Shown: positions 17,183-24,356 of the stretch, one piece after another | Position numbering within the stretch: position 1 is the first letter of the stretch | Layout of the letters: each line of letters opens with the position of its first letter | DNA from: Methanobacterium sp. | GTDB lineage: Archaea > Methanobacteriota > Methanobacteria > Methanobacteriales > Methanobacteriaceae | NCBI RefSeq assembly: GCF_038562635.1 | Contig: NZ_JBCFBO010000002.1 | Location: 474,798 to 538,797 of the forward strand | DNA: 64,000 bases | Direction of reading: 5' to 3' | The notes under the pieces: model-generated | What the model was told of the DNA's origin: nothing | Seen by the model: the letters and a program-made list of their open reading frames with translations, nothing else | Database searches by the model: none | Translations under genes and position numbers: made by a program

Positions 17183-18251
17183 AAATTTTAAAAGAAGAAA
17201 ACTGAGAAGCGCTTTGACAATGTTAGGTGTGATAATCGGGGTAACTGCCCTGGTAGCACTTATGGGCATAGGTACAGGAATGTCATCATACATGAAATCA
17301 CAGACAGAGACCATGATGGGTGATGTAACGATTGTAAACGGTTCTGGTGGATCAGGATTCATGGGATCTGCGGGATCTAGTTCCTATTTAAATTCAAAAG
17401 CAGTTTCCCAGATAAAAAATATGTCAGAGCTTTACGATTTTAAAGAACAAACCCAGTTCAATAGCCAATTAGGTAACATGCCCATAGTAGTAGTTGGGAC
17501 AAACCAATGGGACCAGGTAAAAATTAACGGGACCCCAGGTGTTGTTATCAGTAAGTCAATTGTAGACGCTTTGGGTTACAAAATTGGAAGTAATATAACT
17601 ATTGAAGATAAAAAGCTTACAGTAACAGGAATAAGCAACGAAAGCGGCTTTGGAGCAGGGATTATAATTTTAAGCATGGATAAAGCCCTTCAGATGAACG
17701 ACGGTAAGATGTCAGTTATTACAGCAAATACCAAAGGCGATCCCGATACTGTAAAAAAAGAAATTGAAAGCACAGTAAATGGTACCAGCGCTATAACCAA
17801 ATCAGATTACAGCAAACAGATCGATACCATGATGAACGGAATAACTATGTTTGTAGGTGCAATTGCCAGTATCGCACTACTGGTAGGGGTTATAAGCATT
17901 ATAAACATCATGCTGGTTAATGTTTCTGAGAGGACAAGAGAAATTGGAGTGTTAAAAGCAATAGGATTCAAAAATAGAGAAATATTAGGCAGTATACTTG
18001 CAGAAGCTGGATTTTTAGGATTCATAGCATCAGTAATAGGTGTAATAATAGCTGCAGTTTTAATGCAAATTGGAATCATGCTATTTGCACAGCAACTGGG
18101 TATGGGAAGCATTAGTTTAACCCAAATGTTACCTGTATGGCTGGTGGCAGGAGTAATTGCAGGTGCTACTGTTTTAAGTATTTTAGCAGGTTTATATCCT
18201 GCATGGCACGCTTCAAGATTAAACGTAGTGGAGGCGCTGAGATATGAATAA
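17157..18251 (+). CDS. MacB/FtsX-type ABC permease, cassette 1
   Basis: A 364-residue permease of the MacB type: TM1 at about 18-40 after a basic start (FKNFKRRKLRSALTMLGVII), an extracellular MacB_PCD domain (about 45-225) that opens with a glycine/serine-rich stretch, then three C-terminal helices with NIMLVNVSERTREIGVLKAI, the FtsX coupling region that meets the ATPase. Such permeases work mechanically, moving substrates such as peptides or lipids outside the membrane rather than by alternating access. It overlaps its ATPase by 8 bp (ATGAATAA). One of three close paralogues here. Confidence 0.88.
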   Translation: MSIYKLSFKNFKRRKLRSALTMLGVIIGVTALVALMGIGTGMSSYMKSQTETMMGDVTIVNGSGGSGFMGSAGSSSYLNSKAVSQIKNMSELYDFKEQTQFNSQLGNMPIVVVGTNQWDQVKINGTPGVVISKSIVDALGYKIGSNITIEDKKLTVTGISNESGFGAGIIILSMDKALQMNDGKMSVITANTKGDPDTVKKEIESTVNGTSAITKSDYSKQIDTMMNGITMFVGAIASIALLVGVISIINIMLVNVSERTREIGVLKAIGFKNREILGSILAEAGFLGFIASVIGVIIAAVLMQIGIMLFAQQLGMGSISLTQMLPVWLVAGVIAGATVLSILAGLYPAWHASRLNVVEALRYE

Positions 18252-18912
18252 CAAAGTGCTGGAATTTAATGATGTATGGAAAACATATAAAATGGGAACC
18301 GAAAATATACAGGCACTCCGCGGTATAAACCTAACCATAAACAAAGGTTCATTTATTGCCATAATGGGGCCTTCTGGATCTGGAAAATCAACACTACTTC
18401 ACCTGGCTGGAATTCTTGATATACCAAGTAAAGGAACTGTTCTACTAAATGGAAAAAATATTAAAGAGTATACAGGGAATGAACAGGCCGAACTTAGAAG
18501 AAAAAATATTGGGTTCATATTTCAGCGTTATAACCTAATGCCACAGCTTACAACATTAGAAAATGTTATGCTGCCTATGATTTCACCAGATTCCGAAAAA
18601 GCAAAAAAACTCCTTGACAAGGTAGGATTATCCGACAAATACGACCGTTATCATACACAGCTTTCAGGTGGAGAACAGCAGAGGGTGGCCATTGCTAGGG
18701 CTTTAGCCAATGATCCATCTATTTTACTTGCCGATGAACCTACAGGAGAACTCGATACAGTAAATACACGTAAAATAATGGGATTACTAAAAAGTCTAAA
18801 TGAAGAAAAGGGATTAACTATTATTATAGTAACCCACAATCCTCTCGCTGCAGAATTCGTAGAGGAAGTGATTAAAATGCAGGATGGTGACATTTTAGAT
18901 TTAGGATGGTAA
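18244..18912 (+). CDS. ABC transporter ATPase (LolD/MacB type), cassette 1
   Basis: A 222-residue ATPase: Walker A GPSGSGKST, Q-loop IFQRYNLMP, signature LSGGEQQRVAIARAL, Walker B ILLADEPTGELD, H-loop VTHNP. It powers the permease encoded directly upstream, with which it overlaps by 8 bp. Part of its DNA (about 18550-18680) is almost letter-for-letter the same as the matching part of cassette 2, more alike than flanking parts, which suggests gene conversion. Confidence 0.92.
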   Translation: MNNKVLEFNDVWKTYKMGTENIQALRGINLTINKGSFIAIMGPSGSGKSTLLHLAGILDIPSKGTVLLNGKNIKEYTGNEQAELRRKNIGFIFQRYNLMPQLTTLENVMLPMISPDSEKAKKLLDKVGLSDKYDRYHTQLSGGEQQRVAIARALANDPSILLADEPTGELDTVNTRKIMGLLKSLNEEKGLTIIIVTHNPLAAEFVEEVIKMQDGDILDLGW

Positions 18913-18931
18913 TTTTGGGTTTAAACCCATT

Positions 18932-18958
18932 ATCTTATTTTTTTAGGAAAAATAAGAT
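18932..18958 (+). terminator. Hairpin after ABC cassette 1
   Basis: ATCTTATTTTT at 18932-18942 pairs perfectly with AAAAATAAGAT at 18948-18958 over a 5-nt loop. It lies 20 bp after the ATPase stop and just past a GGGTTTAAACCC palindrome. It probably ends or weakens transcription before the next small membrane gene. Confidence 0.55.
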
Positions 18959-19012
18959 TTGAATAATTAGAATCCAAAATCAAACTTGTAAACCAATGAT
19001 ATGGTGAAAAAA

Positions 19013-19423
19013 ATGGTAATTGCAAAACCTGAATGGTATAATCGGAGAAATAAACCTTTTTACAGCTATGGAATGACATGGCAGGGATGGATCTACTTTA
19101 TAGTTACAATTTCAGTGCTTCTTACTGGAATAATGCTGCCTCAAAATATGATAATCAGTATAATAATTACAGCTGTGTTTTTATTTTTGTTTATGGATAT
19201 GATAATGGCATCTTACAAATCAATGGATGAAAGGGGAAAAGACCATTATTCCATTGCCATGAGAAATATGGCATGGGCCATTATAATAACAATGATTATA
19301 ACTTCCATTATTCTTGACTACACCAACATGAAAAACAATATAAGCATCCTAATTGTATCAATTACACTGGTAGGTGCCTTAACAAATATTTTAACTAGAC
19401 ATAAACTTGAAAAGGAGAATTAA
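19013..19423 (+). CDS. Small DUF2178-like membrane protein
   Basis: A 136-residue protein with four hydrophobic helices in two pairs (about 25-65 and 85-130) separated by a conserved-looking polar loop, SMDERGKDHYSIAMRNMAW. This loop (D-E-R...) is typical of the DUF2178 group of small membrane proteins that travel with XRE regulators in methanogens. I chose the ATG at 19013 (GGTGA at 19003-19007) over 19001. It is followed within two bases by the next gene and then by the XRE gene. Confidence 0.6.
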   Translation: MVIAKPEWYNRRNKPFYSYGMTWQGWIYFIVTISVLLTGIMLPQNMIISIIITAVFLFLFMDMIMASYKSMDERGKDHYSIAMRNMAWAIIITMIITSIILDYTNMKNNISILIVSITLVGALTNILTRHKLEKEN

Positions 19424-19424
19424 A

Positions 19425-19763
19425 ATGAAAAATGCATTATGGTACTTAGGATTTTTGAGCCCGCTGAGTTTGCTGTATTTTGTAACTGGAAATATTGCAT
19501 TTGCAGGCTTTGCAGCATTTGTGGTCTATTTCACAATTTACGGCGAAAATGATGAAAGGTTGCAGGCAAATGTTGGACTGGCAACTCGAAATACATTTCT
19601 TTATATCATATTTGCAGGTGCAATATCCTTAATTTACATAAGTACAACTAAAGATATATCTTACTTCCCACAAGCATTCACTCTGCTTTTTTCAGGCAGT
19701 ATAATAATCTGTGTACTCTCATATCTCTTTTACAACTTCCAGGAAGAAAGAATAACAAAATAA
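19425..19763 (+). CDS. Small membrane protein, DUF3796-like
   Basis: A 112-residue protein starting MKNALWYLGFLSPLSLLYF, with four short helices and the polar motif YGENDERLQANVGLATRNTF between them. The layout (WYLGFL-x-P start, D-E-R loop) resembles DUF3796-like proteins that often sit beside peptide ABC transporters and small XRE regulators in Firmicutes; that link is from memory and not tested. AAGGAG lies seven bases before the ATG at 19425. The gene before it stops one base ahead, so the two are translationally coupled. Confidence 0.6.
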   Translation: MKNALWYLGFLSPLSLLYFVTGNIAFAGFAAFVVYFTIYGENDERLQANVGLATRNTFLYIIFAGAISLIYISTTKDISYFPQAFTLLFSGSIIICVLSYLFYNFQEERITK

Positions 19764-19885
19764 TTTTTTTATAATGGTGCTTTACATATGTTAGTACAGC
19801 ATAAATTCGGCAGGAACCTCCAAACATATTATTTTAATCATCTGCGTGTTTTTGTGTCTGTATACAATTTCATGGAAGAACACCT

Positions 19886-20092
19886 ATGAAAACAAGAATT
19901 AAAGAATATAGAAAAGAACTTAAAATGACTCAAGAGGAGTTAGCAGAAGCTGTTGAAGTAACACGGCAGACAATTATAGCTTTAGAACAGGGTAGGTATA
20001 ACCCCTCTCTAATTTTAGCCTACAGAATTACTAAAGCTCTCAAAAGGGAATACATTGAGGAGGTATTCGAACTGGAGGACATAAGAATATGA
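19886..20092 (+). CDS. XRE-family small HTH regulator
   Basis: A 68-residue single-domain regulator: KMTQEELAEAVEVTRQTI is the helix-turn-helix, followed by ALEQGRYNPSL, as in the YgzD/YozG group of short DNA-binding proteins. It follows the two small membrane genes and precedes ABC cassette 2, an order repeated in many methanogen and Firmicute genomes. It likely represses its own cluster or cassette 2; no operator is assigned. Confidence 0.88.
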   Translation: MKTRIKEYRKELKMTQEELAEAVEVTRQTIIALEQGRYNPSLILAYRITKALKREYIEEVFELEDIRI

Positions 20093-20183
20093 TAATTAAT
20101 TCTGTAATAAGTTATTAAATAAAATATAATATTTATATAATTAAATGTATTACTTAGATTTATTGTATGTTTGGAGGTTTCAA

Positions 20184-21275
20184 ATGAGCATTTACAAGCT
20201 ATCCCTTAAAAATTTTAAACGAAGGAAACTTAGAAGCGCCCTAACTATGTTAGGTGTGATTATAGGCGTTACTGCCCTAGTAGTCCTCATGGGTATTGGT
20301 ACAGGGATGACATCCTACATGAAAGAGGAAACTGAATCACTTATGGGAGATATTACGATAGTAAACAGCTCTGGTGGATCAGGAATCACCGGATCTACCG
20401 GCGACACATTTTTAAATTCTGCTGCAGTTTCCAAAATAGAGAACATGCCTCAACTTTATGATATTAAAAAAGAATCACAATTCTACAGCGAATTAAACAA
20501 CATGCAGATAGTTGTTGAAGGAATCAGCGACTGGAATCAGATAAAAATTAACGGTACTCCAGGCGTTGTTATCAGTAAATCACTTGCTGATGATTTTAAT
20601 TATAAAATTGGAAGTAATATAACTATTAAAGACCATAAATTAACAGTAACTGGGACAACTAACGAAGGAGGGTTCGGAATAGGGCTTGTATTCATAAACA
20701 TAGATACCGCTCTTGATATGAACCATAACAATGTATCTACTATTTCTGCAAATACTAAAGGCGATCCAGATACTGTTAAAAAAGAAATAGAAAGTTCTAT
20801 AAATGGTACGAGTGCATTCACAAAAAATGACTACACAAAACAGATAGATAATATAATGCAAACGGTAACTCTCTTTGTAAGCGCCATAGCCAGCGTTGCG
20901 TTACTGGTTGGTGTTATAAGCATTATAAACATCATGTTGGTTAATGTTTCAGAGCGGACAAGAGAAATTGGAGTACTTAAAGCTATAGGTTTTACAAACA
21001 GAGAAATATTGGGAAGTATCCTTACAGAAGCAGGTTTATTGGGCTTTATAGCTTCAGTAGTAGGCATAATTACAGCTGCAATTTTAATGGAAATTGGAAT
21101 TATGTTATATGGACCTCAGTTAGGTCTAGAAAATATGAGCTTTACCCAAATGCTTCCATTGTGGTTAGTTGTAGGTGTAATAGTAGGTGCTACAATTTTA
21201 AGTGTTTTAGCAGGATTATATCCCGCATGGAGGGCATCTAAACTAAACGTTGTGGAGGCACTGCGATATGAATAA
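20184..21275 (+). CDS. MacB/FtsX-type ABC permease, cassette 2
   Basis: A 363-residue paralogue of the permease at 17157: same FKRRKLRSALTMLGVIIGVT start, extracellular domain with SSGGSGITGSTGD, and NIMLVNVSERTREIGVLKAI before the last helices. An in-frame ATG at 20145 exists, but GGAGGT at 20174-20179 points to 20184. The last ~85 bp, running into the ATPase start, match cassette 3 nearly base for base, whereas the extracellular domains differ clearly, as expected if substrates differ. It overlaps its ATPase by 8 bp. Confidence 0.88.
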   Translation: MSIYKLSLKNFKRRKLRSALTMLGVIIGVTALVVLMGIGTGMTSYMKEETESLMGDITIVNSSGGSGITGSTGDTFLNSAAVSKIENMPQLYDIKKESQFYSELNNMQIVVEGISDWNQIKINGTPGVVISKSLADDFNYKIGSNITIKDHKLTVTGTTNEGGFGIGLVFINIDTALDMNHNNVSTISANTKGDPDTVKKEIESSINGTSAFTKNDYTKQIDNIMQTVTLFVSAIASVALLVGVISIINIMLVNVSERTREIGVLKAIGFTNREILGSILTEAGLLGFIASVVGIITAAILMEIGIMLYGPQLGLENMSFTQMLPLWLVVGVIVGATILSVLAGLYPAWRASKLNVVEALRYE

Positions 21276-21927
21276 CGATGTACTGGTATTTAATCATGTC
21301 TGGAAAACGTATCAAATGGGAGCAGAAGAAGTAATGGCACTTAAAGGTGTTAATTTAATTATAAATGAAAGCACTTTTACAGCATTAATGGGGCCTTCTG
21401 GATCTGGAAAATCAACACTGCTCCACCTGGCAGGAATACTCGACACACCCACAAAGGGAGCTGTTTTAATGAACGGGAAAAATATCAAAGAGTATTCATT
21501 AAAAGAACAGGCAAAACTCAGGAGGGCTAACATAGGATTTGTATTCCAGCGGTTCAATTTAATGCAGCAGCTTACAGCATTAGAAAATGTTATGCTGCCT
21601 ATGATTTCACCAGATTCCGAAAAAGCAAAAAAACTCCTTGACAAGGTAGGATTATCCGACAAATACGACCGTTATCATACACAGCTTTCAGGTGGGGAAC
21701 AACAGAGGGTTTCCATTGCACGTGCCCTTGCAAATGATCCATCACTTTTACTAGCTGATGAACCAACAGGAGAACTAGATACTCAAAATACAAGGATAAT
21801 AATGGAATTACTTCAAGAATTAAACCAAAATGACGGGTTAACAATTATAGAGGTAACACATGATCCACTATGTGCAGAATATGCAGACAGGGTAATCAAA
21901 ATGCAGGACGGCAACATACTCCGTTAA
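21268..21927 (+). CDS. ABC transporter ATPase (LolD/MacB type), cassette 2
   Basis: A 219-residue ATPase with Walker A GPSGSGKST, LSGGEQQRVSIARAL, Walker B LLLADEPTGELD and H-loop VTHDP. The ATG at 21268 lies inside the end of the permease gene, as in cassettes 1 and 3; an upstream in-frame ATG at 21250 would overlap more and is unlikely. Its DNA is a mosaic: one block matches cassette 1, others match cassette 3. Confidence 0.9.
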   Translation: MNNDVLVFNHVWKTYQMGAEEVMALKGVNLIINESTFTALMGPSGSGKSTLLHLAGILDTPTKGAVLMNGKNIKEYSLKEQAKLRRANIGFVFQRFNLMQQLTALENVMLPMISPDSEKAKKLLDKVGLSDKYDRYHTQLSGGEQQRVSIARALANDPSLLLADEPTGELDTQNTRIIMELLQELNQNDGLTIIEVTHDPLCAEYADRVIKMQDGNILR

Positions 21928-22068
21928 TTAATTTTTTTTTGACTAATAAATTTTTCATTTAAATTCTATTTTTAACCAGTTAAAAAACGTATTGAATTTA
22001 AGATCAGTATCTTTTTTACTTAATTCAAGCACATCAACATAATTTTAATCACTCAAGTCTATTATTAT

Positions 22069-22157
22069 GTGCATGGTTTATACATAACATGTTTACTGGT
22101 TAATTTAAATTGAACTTGTTTTAAAAAAAATTCCATTTATTTAATCAAAAATTAGAT
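22069..22157. repeat. Dispersed intergenic repeat, copy 1
   Basis: About 85-90 bp from GTGCATGGTTTATAC to TTTAATCAAAAATTA are clearly alike to 54834-54916, sharing TAATTTAA-TTGAAC, a run of A, and CCATTTATTTAATCA in the same order. Both copies are intergenic. No coding frame is shared. It may be a small mobile repeat or a regulatory RNA. Confidence 0.55.
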
Positions 22158-22250
22158 AATAATTTAATAGTACTATTTGCACAATACTCCCAACATGAGC
22201 GATTTTAATTAATTTATAATTTGATTAAAAATTCCAATTTAAAAAAGTAA

Positions 22251-22339
22251 TTAAAGGAATATAGGCCTATCCCACTGCCAGATATTCCTTTAAAGAAAAT
22301 GTGTTATGATGAGTGGGAATTTGTATGGGATAGACCTAT
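22251..22339. ncRNA. Candidate structured RNA element with alternative stems
   Basis: Three pairings compete: TTAAAGGAATAT (22251-22262) with ATATTCCTTTAA (22282-22293), 12 bp perfect; ATAGGCCTATCCCA (22261-22274) with TGGGATAGACCTAT (22326-22339), 14 bp with one wobble; TCCCACT (22270-22276) with AGTGGGA (22312-22318), 7 bp. The first two share bases, so only one can form at a time. It lies at the 3' end of the minus-strand microprotein array. It may be a terminator, an attenuator or a separate RNA; strand is not certain. Confidence 0.45.
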
Positions 22340-22385
22340 TATTATACATTAAACATGTTATAGTACCAATCCTATATTGAAGCTA

Positions 22386-22436
22386 CTAAATACTTACTGA
22401 AGATATGACTGGCCTTAATAAATCCAGTAAACTCAT
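22386..22436 (-). pseudogene. Degenerate microprotein copy (array member E)
   Basis: A 16-codon frame, MSLLDLLRPVISSVSI. It resembles the first half of array member A (22853-22939), which reads ALLALLSPVIS at the matching place. A stop codon cuts it short. The ribosome site is reduced to GGGGT and lies 12 bases before the ATG. It looks like a decayed last copy of the array. Confidence 0.4.
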
Positions 22437-22482
22437 TATATATTTTTAACCCCATTAAAAGGACTATAACACGATTACAGTA

Positions 22483-22566
22483 TTAAAATAACAAACACAC
22501 TAAGGACTGTAATAAACCTCCTAATAAATCTAACAGCTGGTATAAAAAGCCACAGCAGTCTACCAT
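22483..22566 (-). CDS. Hydrophobic microprotein, array member D
   Basis: A 27-residue peptide that starts MVDCCGFLYQLLDLLGG and ends in a run of leucine, valine and cysteine. AGGAGGTGAGAAAT stands directly before the ATG, a near-ideal ribosome site. It shares GFLYQLLDLLGGLL with member C, 44 bp upstream. It has three cysteines, two acidic residues and no basic ones. The length suits a single membrane helix or a surface-active helix. No leader or processing motif is seen. Confidence 0.7.
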   Translation of the reverse strand: MVDCCGFLYQLLDLLGGLLQSLVCLLF

Positions 22567-22610
22567 ATTTCTCACCTCCTTTAAATTAATTTTATATTAC
22601 GCTGATGGCA

Positions 22611-22694
22611 CTAAAATAAAATACCTAAAAGGGAACCTAACAAACCTCCTAATAAATCTAATAGCTGGTATAAAAAGCCACAGGTTTCTATCAT
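22611..22694 (-). CDS. Hydrophobic microprotein, array member C
   Basis: A 27-residue peptide that starts MIETCGFLYQLLDLLGG and ends LLGILF. AGGAGGTGAAAAGC precedes the ATG. It is a close sister of member D: 13 of the first 19 residues are the same block, while the tails differ. The codons differ at several third positions in the shared block, so the protein sequence, not just the DNA, seems to have been kept. This is the main evidence that these frames are translated. Confidence 0.72.
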   Translation of the reverse strand: MIETCGFLYQLLDLLGGLLGSLLGILF

Positions 22695-22727
22695 GCTTTT
22701 CACCTCCTTTAAACTAGTTTTAATACT

Positions 22728-22814
22728 TCACAGTATTAAAATAACTAGCAGTGCCTGTAATAAATCTTTATTAAACATAAAGGGTGTAACAAGTCTGATA
22801 AAATGTTTTATCAC
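22728..22814 (-). CDS. Hydrophobic microprotein, array member B
   Basis: A 28-residue peptide, MIKHFIRLVTPFMFNKDLL and then a pure aliphatic tail. The start is GTG, with GGGGTGAAAAGT before it, in the same arrangement as the other members. It is the only basic member (K, H, R, K against one D). Its last 16 bases and those at the end of member D are identical (22730-22745 and 22477-22492), evidence that the array grew by tandem duplication. Confidence 0.6.
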   Translation of the reverse strand: MIKHFIRLVTPFMFNKDLLQALLVILIL

Positions 22815-22852
22815 ACTTTTCACCCCATAAAGACTCCATTACGCCTCAAATA

Positions 22853-22939
22853 CTATAATATAAGTCCTAATAAAGGACTTACTAGCCCGCCTACTAATGA
22901 TATAACAGGGCTTAATAAAGCCAATAAAGCTTCCAACAT
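22853..22939 (-). CDS. Hydrophobic microprotein, array member A
   Basis: A 28-residue peptide, MLEALLALLSPVISLVGG and a tail of VSPLLG repeats. AGGAGGTGAAAAAT stands directly before the ATG. It is the first cistron of the array in the direction of transcription. One glutamate is the only charged residue. The internal repeat (LLSPVISLVGG / LVSPLLGL) and the prolines suggest a kinked membrane or interfacial helix. Confidence 0.68.
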   Translation of the reverse strand: MLEALLALLSPVISLVGGLVSPLLGLIL

Positions 22940-23012
22940 ATTTTTCACCTCCTATAAATCCGTATTTGATTTTATTTAACACATTCCTAATAAACATTGT
23001 TTAAGTATTAAT

Positions 23013-23044
23013 ATTTGACTATTCAAAGTTACAATGAGTCAAAT
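23013..23044. promoter_or_regulatory. Operator-like inverted repeat upstream of the microprotein array
   Basis: ATTTGACT (23013-23020) and AGTCAAAT (23037-23044) form a perfect 8-bp inverted repeat over a 16-bp spacer, about 75 bp before the first microprotein ATG. It could bind a dimeric regulator such as the MarR protein encoded 400 bp away. A TATA-like TTAAATAAAA lies at about 22970-22980 on the minus strand. Confidence 0.4.
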
Positions 23045-23078
23045 CGTGGAATTATTAGGATTTATAAAAGGTTAAATA

Positions 23079-23107
23079 GAGTTATTAACTCGTTTTTATT
23101 TATATAA
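23079..23107 (+). promoter_or_regulatory. Palindrome and TATA box before a short plus-strand peptide
   Basis: GAGTTATTAACTC at 23079-23091 is a perfect palindrome around one base, and TTTATATAA at 23099-23107 is a good TATA box eight bases on. Transcription would begin near 23130, only about ten bases before the ATG at 23140. Confidence 0.45.
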
Positions 23108-23139
23108 TTTCAAATTCATACCTATGAGAGGACATATAA

Positions 23140-23208
23140 ATGAATATACGTTCTATTGCTCATTATGACTACACTGGTACTATTTTAAAATTTGCAACTT
23201 TTCAATAA
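23140..23208 (+). CDS. Possible 22-residue peptide
   Basis: A frame of 22 codons, MNIRSIAHYDYTGTILKF and then ATFQ. AGAGGA lies seven bases before the ATG, and a TATA box stands 33-41 bases upstream. It is divergent from the microprotein array and is not like its members, being polar and aromatic. The promoter and ribosome site make expression plausible. A role as a small signal or regulatory peptide is speculation. Confidence 0.35.
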   Translation: MNIRSIAHYDYTGTILKFATFQ

Positions 23209-23336
23209 GGGTCCCTTAAATTATACTAAAAATCTAAAAATAAGATATCACAAAGGCAAAATTTCCTATTAAAAAATAAAGTTAATTTAAAACATGAAAT
23301 AGAAAGCTCTATCATGTGTTAGCTAAAAGTATATCA

Positions 23337-23400
23337 GTTCAGTTAGTTAGTAAAACATACTTCACTATATTTAAAGAATGATTTACTATCTTAACTGAAC
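23337..23400. terminator. Long stem-loop past the MarR gene
   Basis: GTTCAGTTA (23337-23345) pairs with TAACTGAAC (23392-23400), and TAGTAAA (23348-23354) with TTTACTA (23382-23388), with a small internal loop between and a 27-nt apical loop. It lies 50-115 bp after the MarR stop codon on the minus strand, a fit for a terminator, but it may instead be a small repeat element. Confidence 0.4.
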
Positions 23401-23451
23401 TTTTGCAGTAGAATTAAAAAATTCTAGGCTTGACTTACTGCTTGCAGATAC

Positions 23452-23913
23452 TTAAAAATTTTTTCTTCCATTATCTATTCTTAAGAATACCTGCTTGATA
23501 TTTTCAATTGATCTGCAAATTTCATTCATATCTTTATCATTGTAAAACGAAAAATCTTCTTTCGTTTCTTCAATTTTATTTTTACGCCATTTATCCAGAT
23601 ATTCATCACCTTTACCCGTAAGGGCAATTTTAATTACCCTCCGATCGCTCATATCATGCAATCTCTGGATCAACCCATCTTCAACAAGCTTATTGGTCAG
23701 ATAGGTCATATTTTGTTTTTTCATTCCAATCAAGTTTCCAATTTCAGATATGGATAGTTCTCCCCTTTCCTTTAATATTATCAATGTTAAATAATGGGCA
23801 AATGACATTTTTATACGCCCATTGCTGGTCTTATACTTCAAAACGTTTTTTTGAAAAAGCTGGTATAACAAAAATAAATTATCCAACATTTCTCCTAATT
23901 TTTCCTCATCCAT
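23452..23913 (-). CDS. MarR-family transcriptional regulator
   Basis: A 153-residue winged-helix regulator: helix 1 and 2 with FAHYLTLIILKERGELSIS, recognition helix in EIGNLIGMKKQNMTYLTNKL, and wing DMSDRRVIKIALTGKG. MarR proteins bind palindromes as dimers and often control efflux pumps, releasing DNA on ligand binding. It sits between the microprotein array and ABC cassette 3, which is divergent from it, so control of these genes is likely. A TGTGATA-N3-TATTACA site lies in its own promoter region. Confidence 0.88.
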   Translation of the reverse strand: MDEEKLGEMLDNLFLLYQLFQKNVLKYKTSNGRIKMSFAHYLTLIILKERGELSISEIGNLIGMKKQNMTYLTNKLVEDGLIQRLHDMSDRRVIKIALTGKGDEYLDKWRKNKIEETKEDFSFYNDKDMNEICRSIENIKQVFLRIDNGRKNF

Positions 23914-24356
23914 TAATAATGCCTCCTCTATTCATATTATGATGTTCTATATAAATATTAATGTGATAATGTATTACACCTCCCATAATGTCCAATGTAA
24001 GATGTTAATAGAAACTTCAGCAGTTAAGCACATATTCATATTTTCATTCTTGAAAATCTAAAGCTTAATCAAAGTATTTTTGTACATTATTTATTTATTA
24101 AGTCTATTTAAATACATAAATATGATATTTTTAAATAAAAACATTATTAAGCTATTTAAATAAAAATTAGACTGAAATTTAGACTATTAATTTTTTAATG
24201 AAATGACTAATTATGTATTAAATGCTAAAAATTCAATTCATACAAAATTAAAAAAATTTAATAGTTAATACGTTAATAGTATTAAAGTAAGATAAAGAGT
24301 TGCATCCAAAAAATGCAACATTATTTCAGGCAAGTATCTACATTCGGAGGAATCAA
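23914..24356. promoter_or_regulatory. Divergent control region between marR and ABC cassette 3
   Basis: On the marR side, TGTGATA-N3-TATTACA at 23961-23977 lies just upstream of a TATA-like AATATTTATATAG on the minus strand. On the cassette 3 side, TTAATAC (24265-24271) and GTATTAA (24279-24285) form an inverted repeat over 7 bp, and GTTGCAT/ATGCAAC (24299-24319) can form a leader hairpin. GGAGGA at 24347-24352 serves the permease. Confidence 0.45.

Noticed and set aside
22386..22939. CRISPR-like repeat array
   Set aside because: The repeats are uneven, differ in sequence and each forms a coding frame with a ribosome site; there are no uniform spacers and no cas genes.
23034..23075. 13-codon plus-strand frame (MSQIVELLGFIKG)
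   Set aside because: It resembles small amphipathic peptides but has no ribosome site and its ATG falls inside the operator-like inverted repeat.
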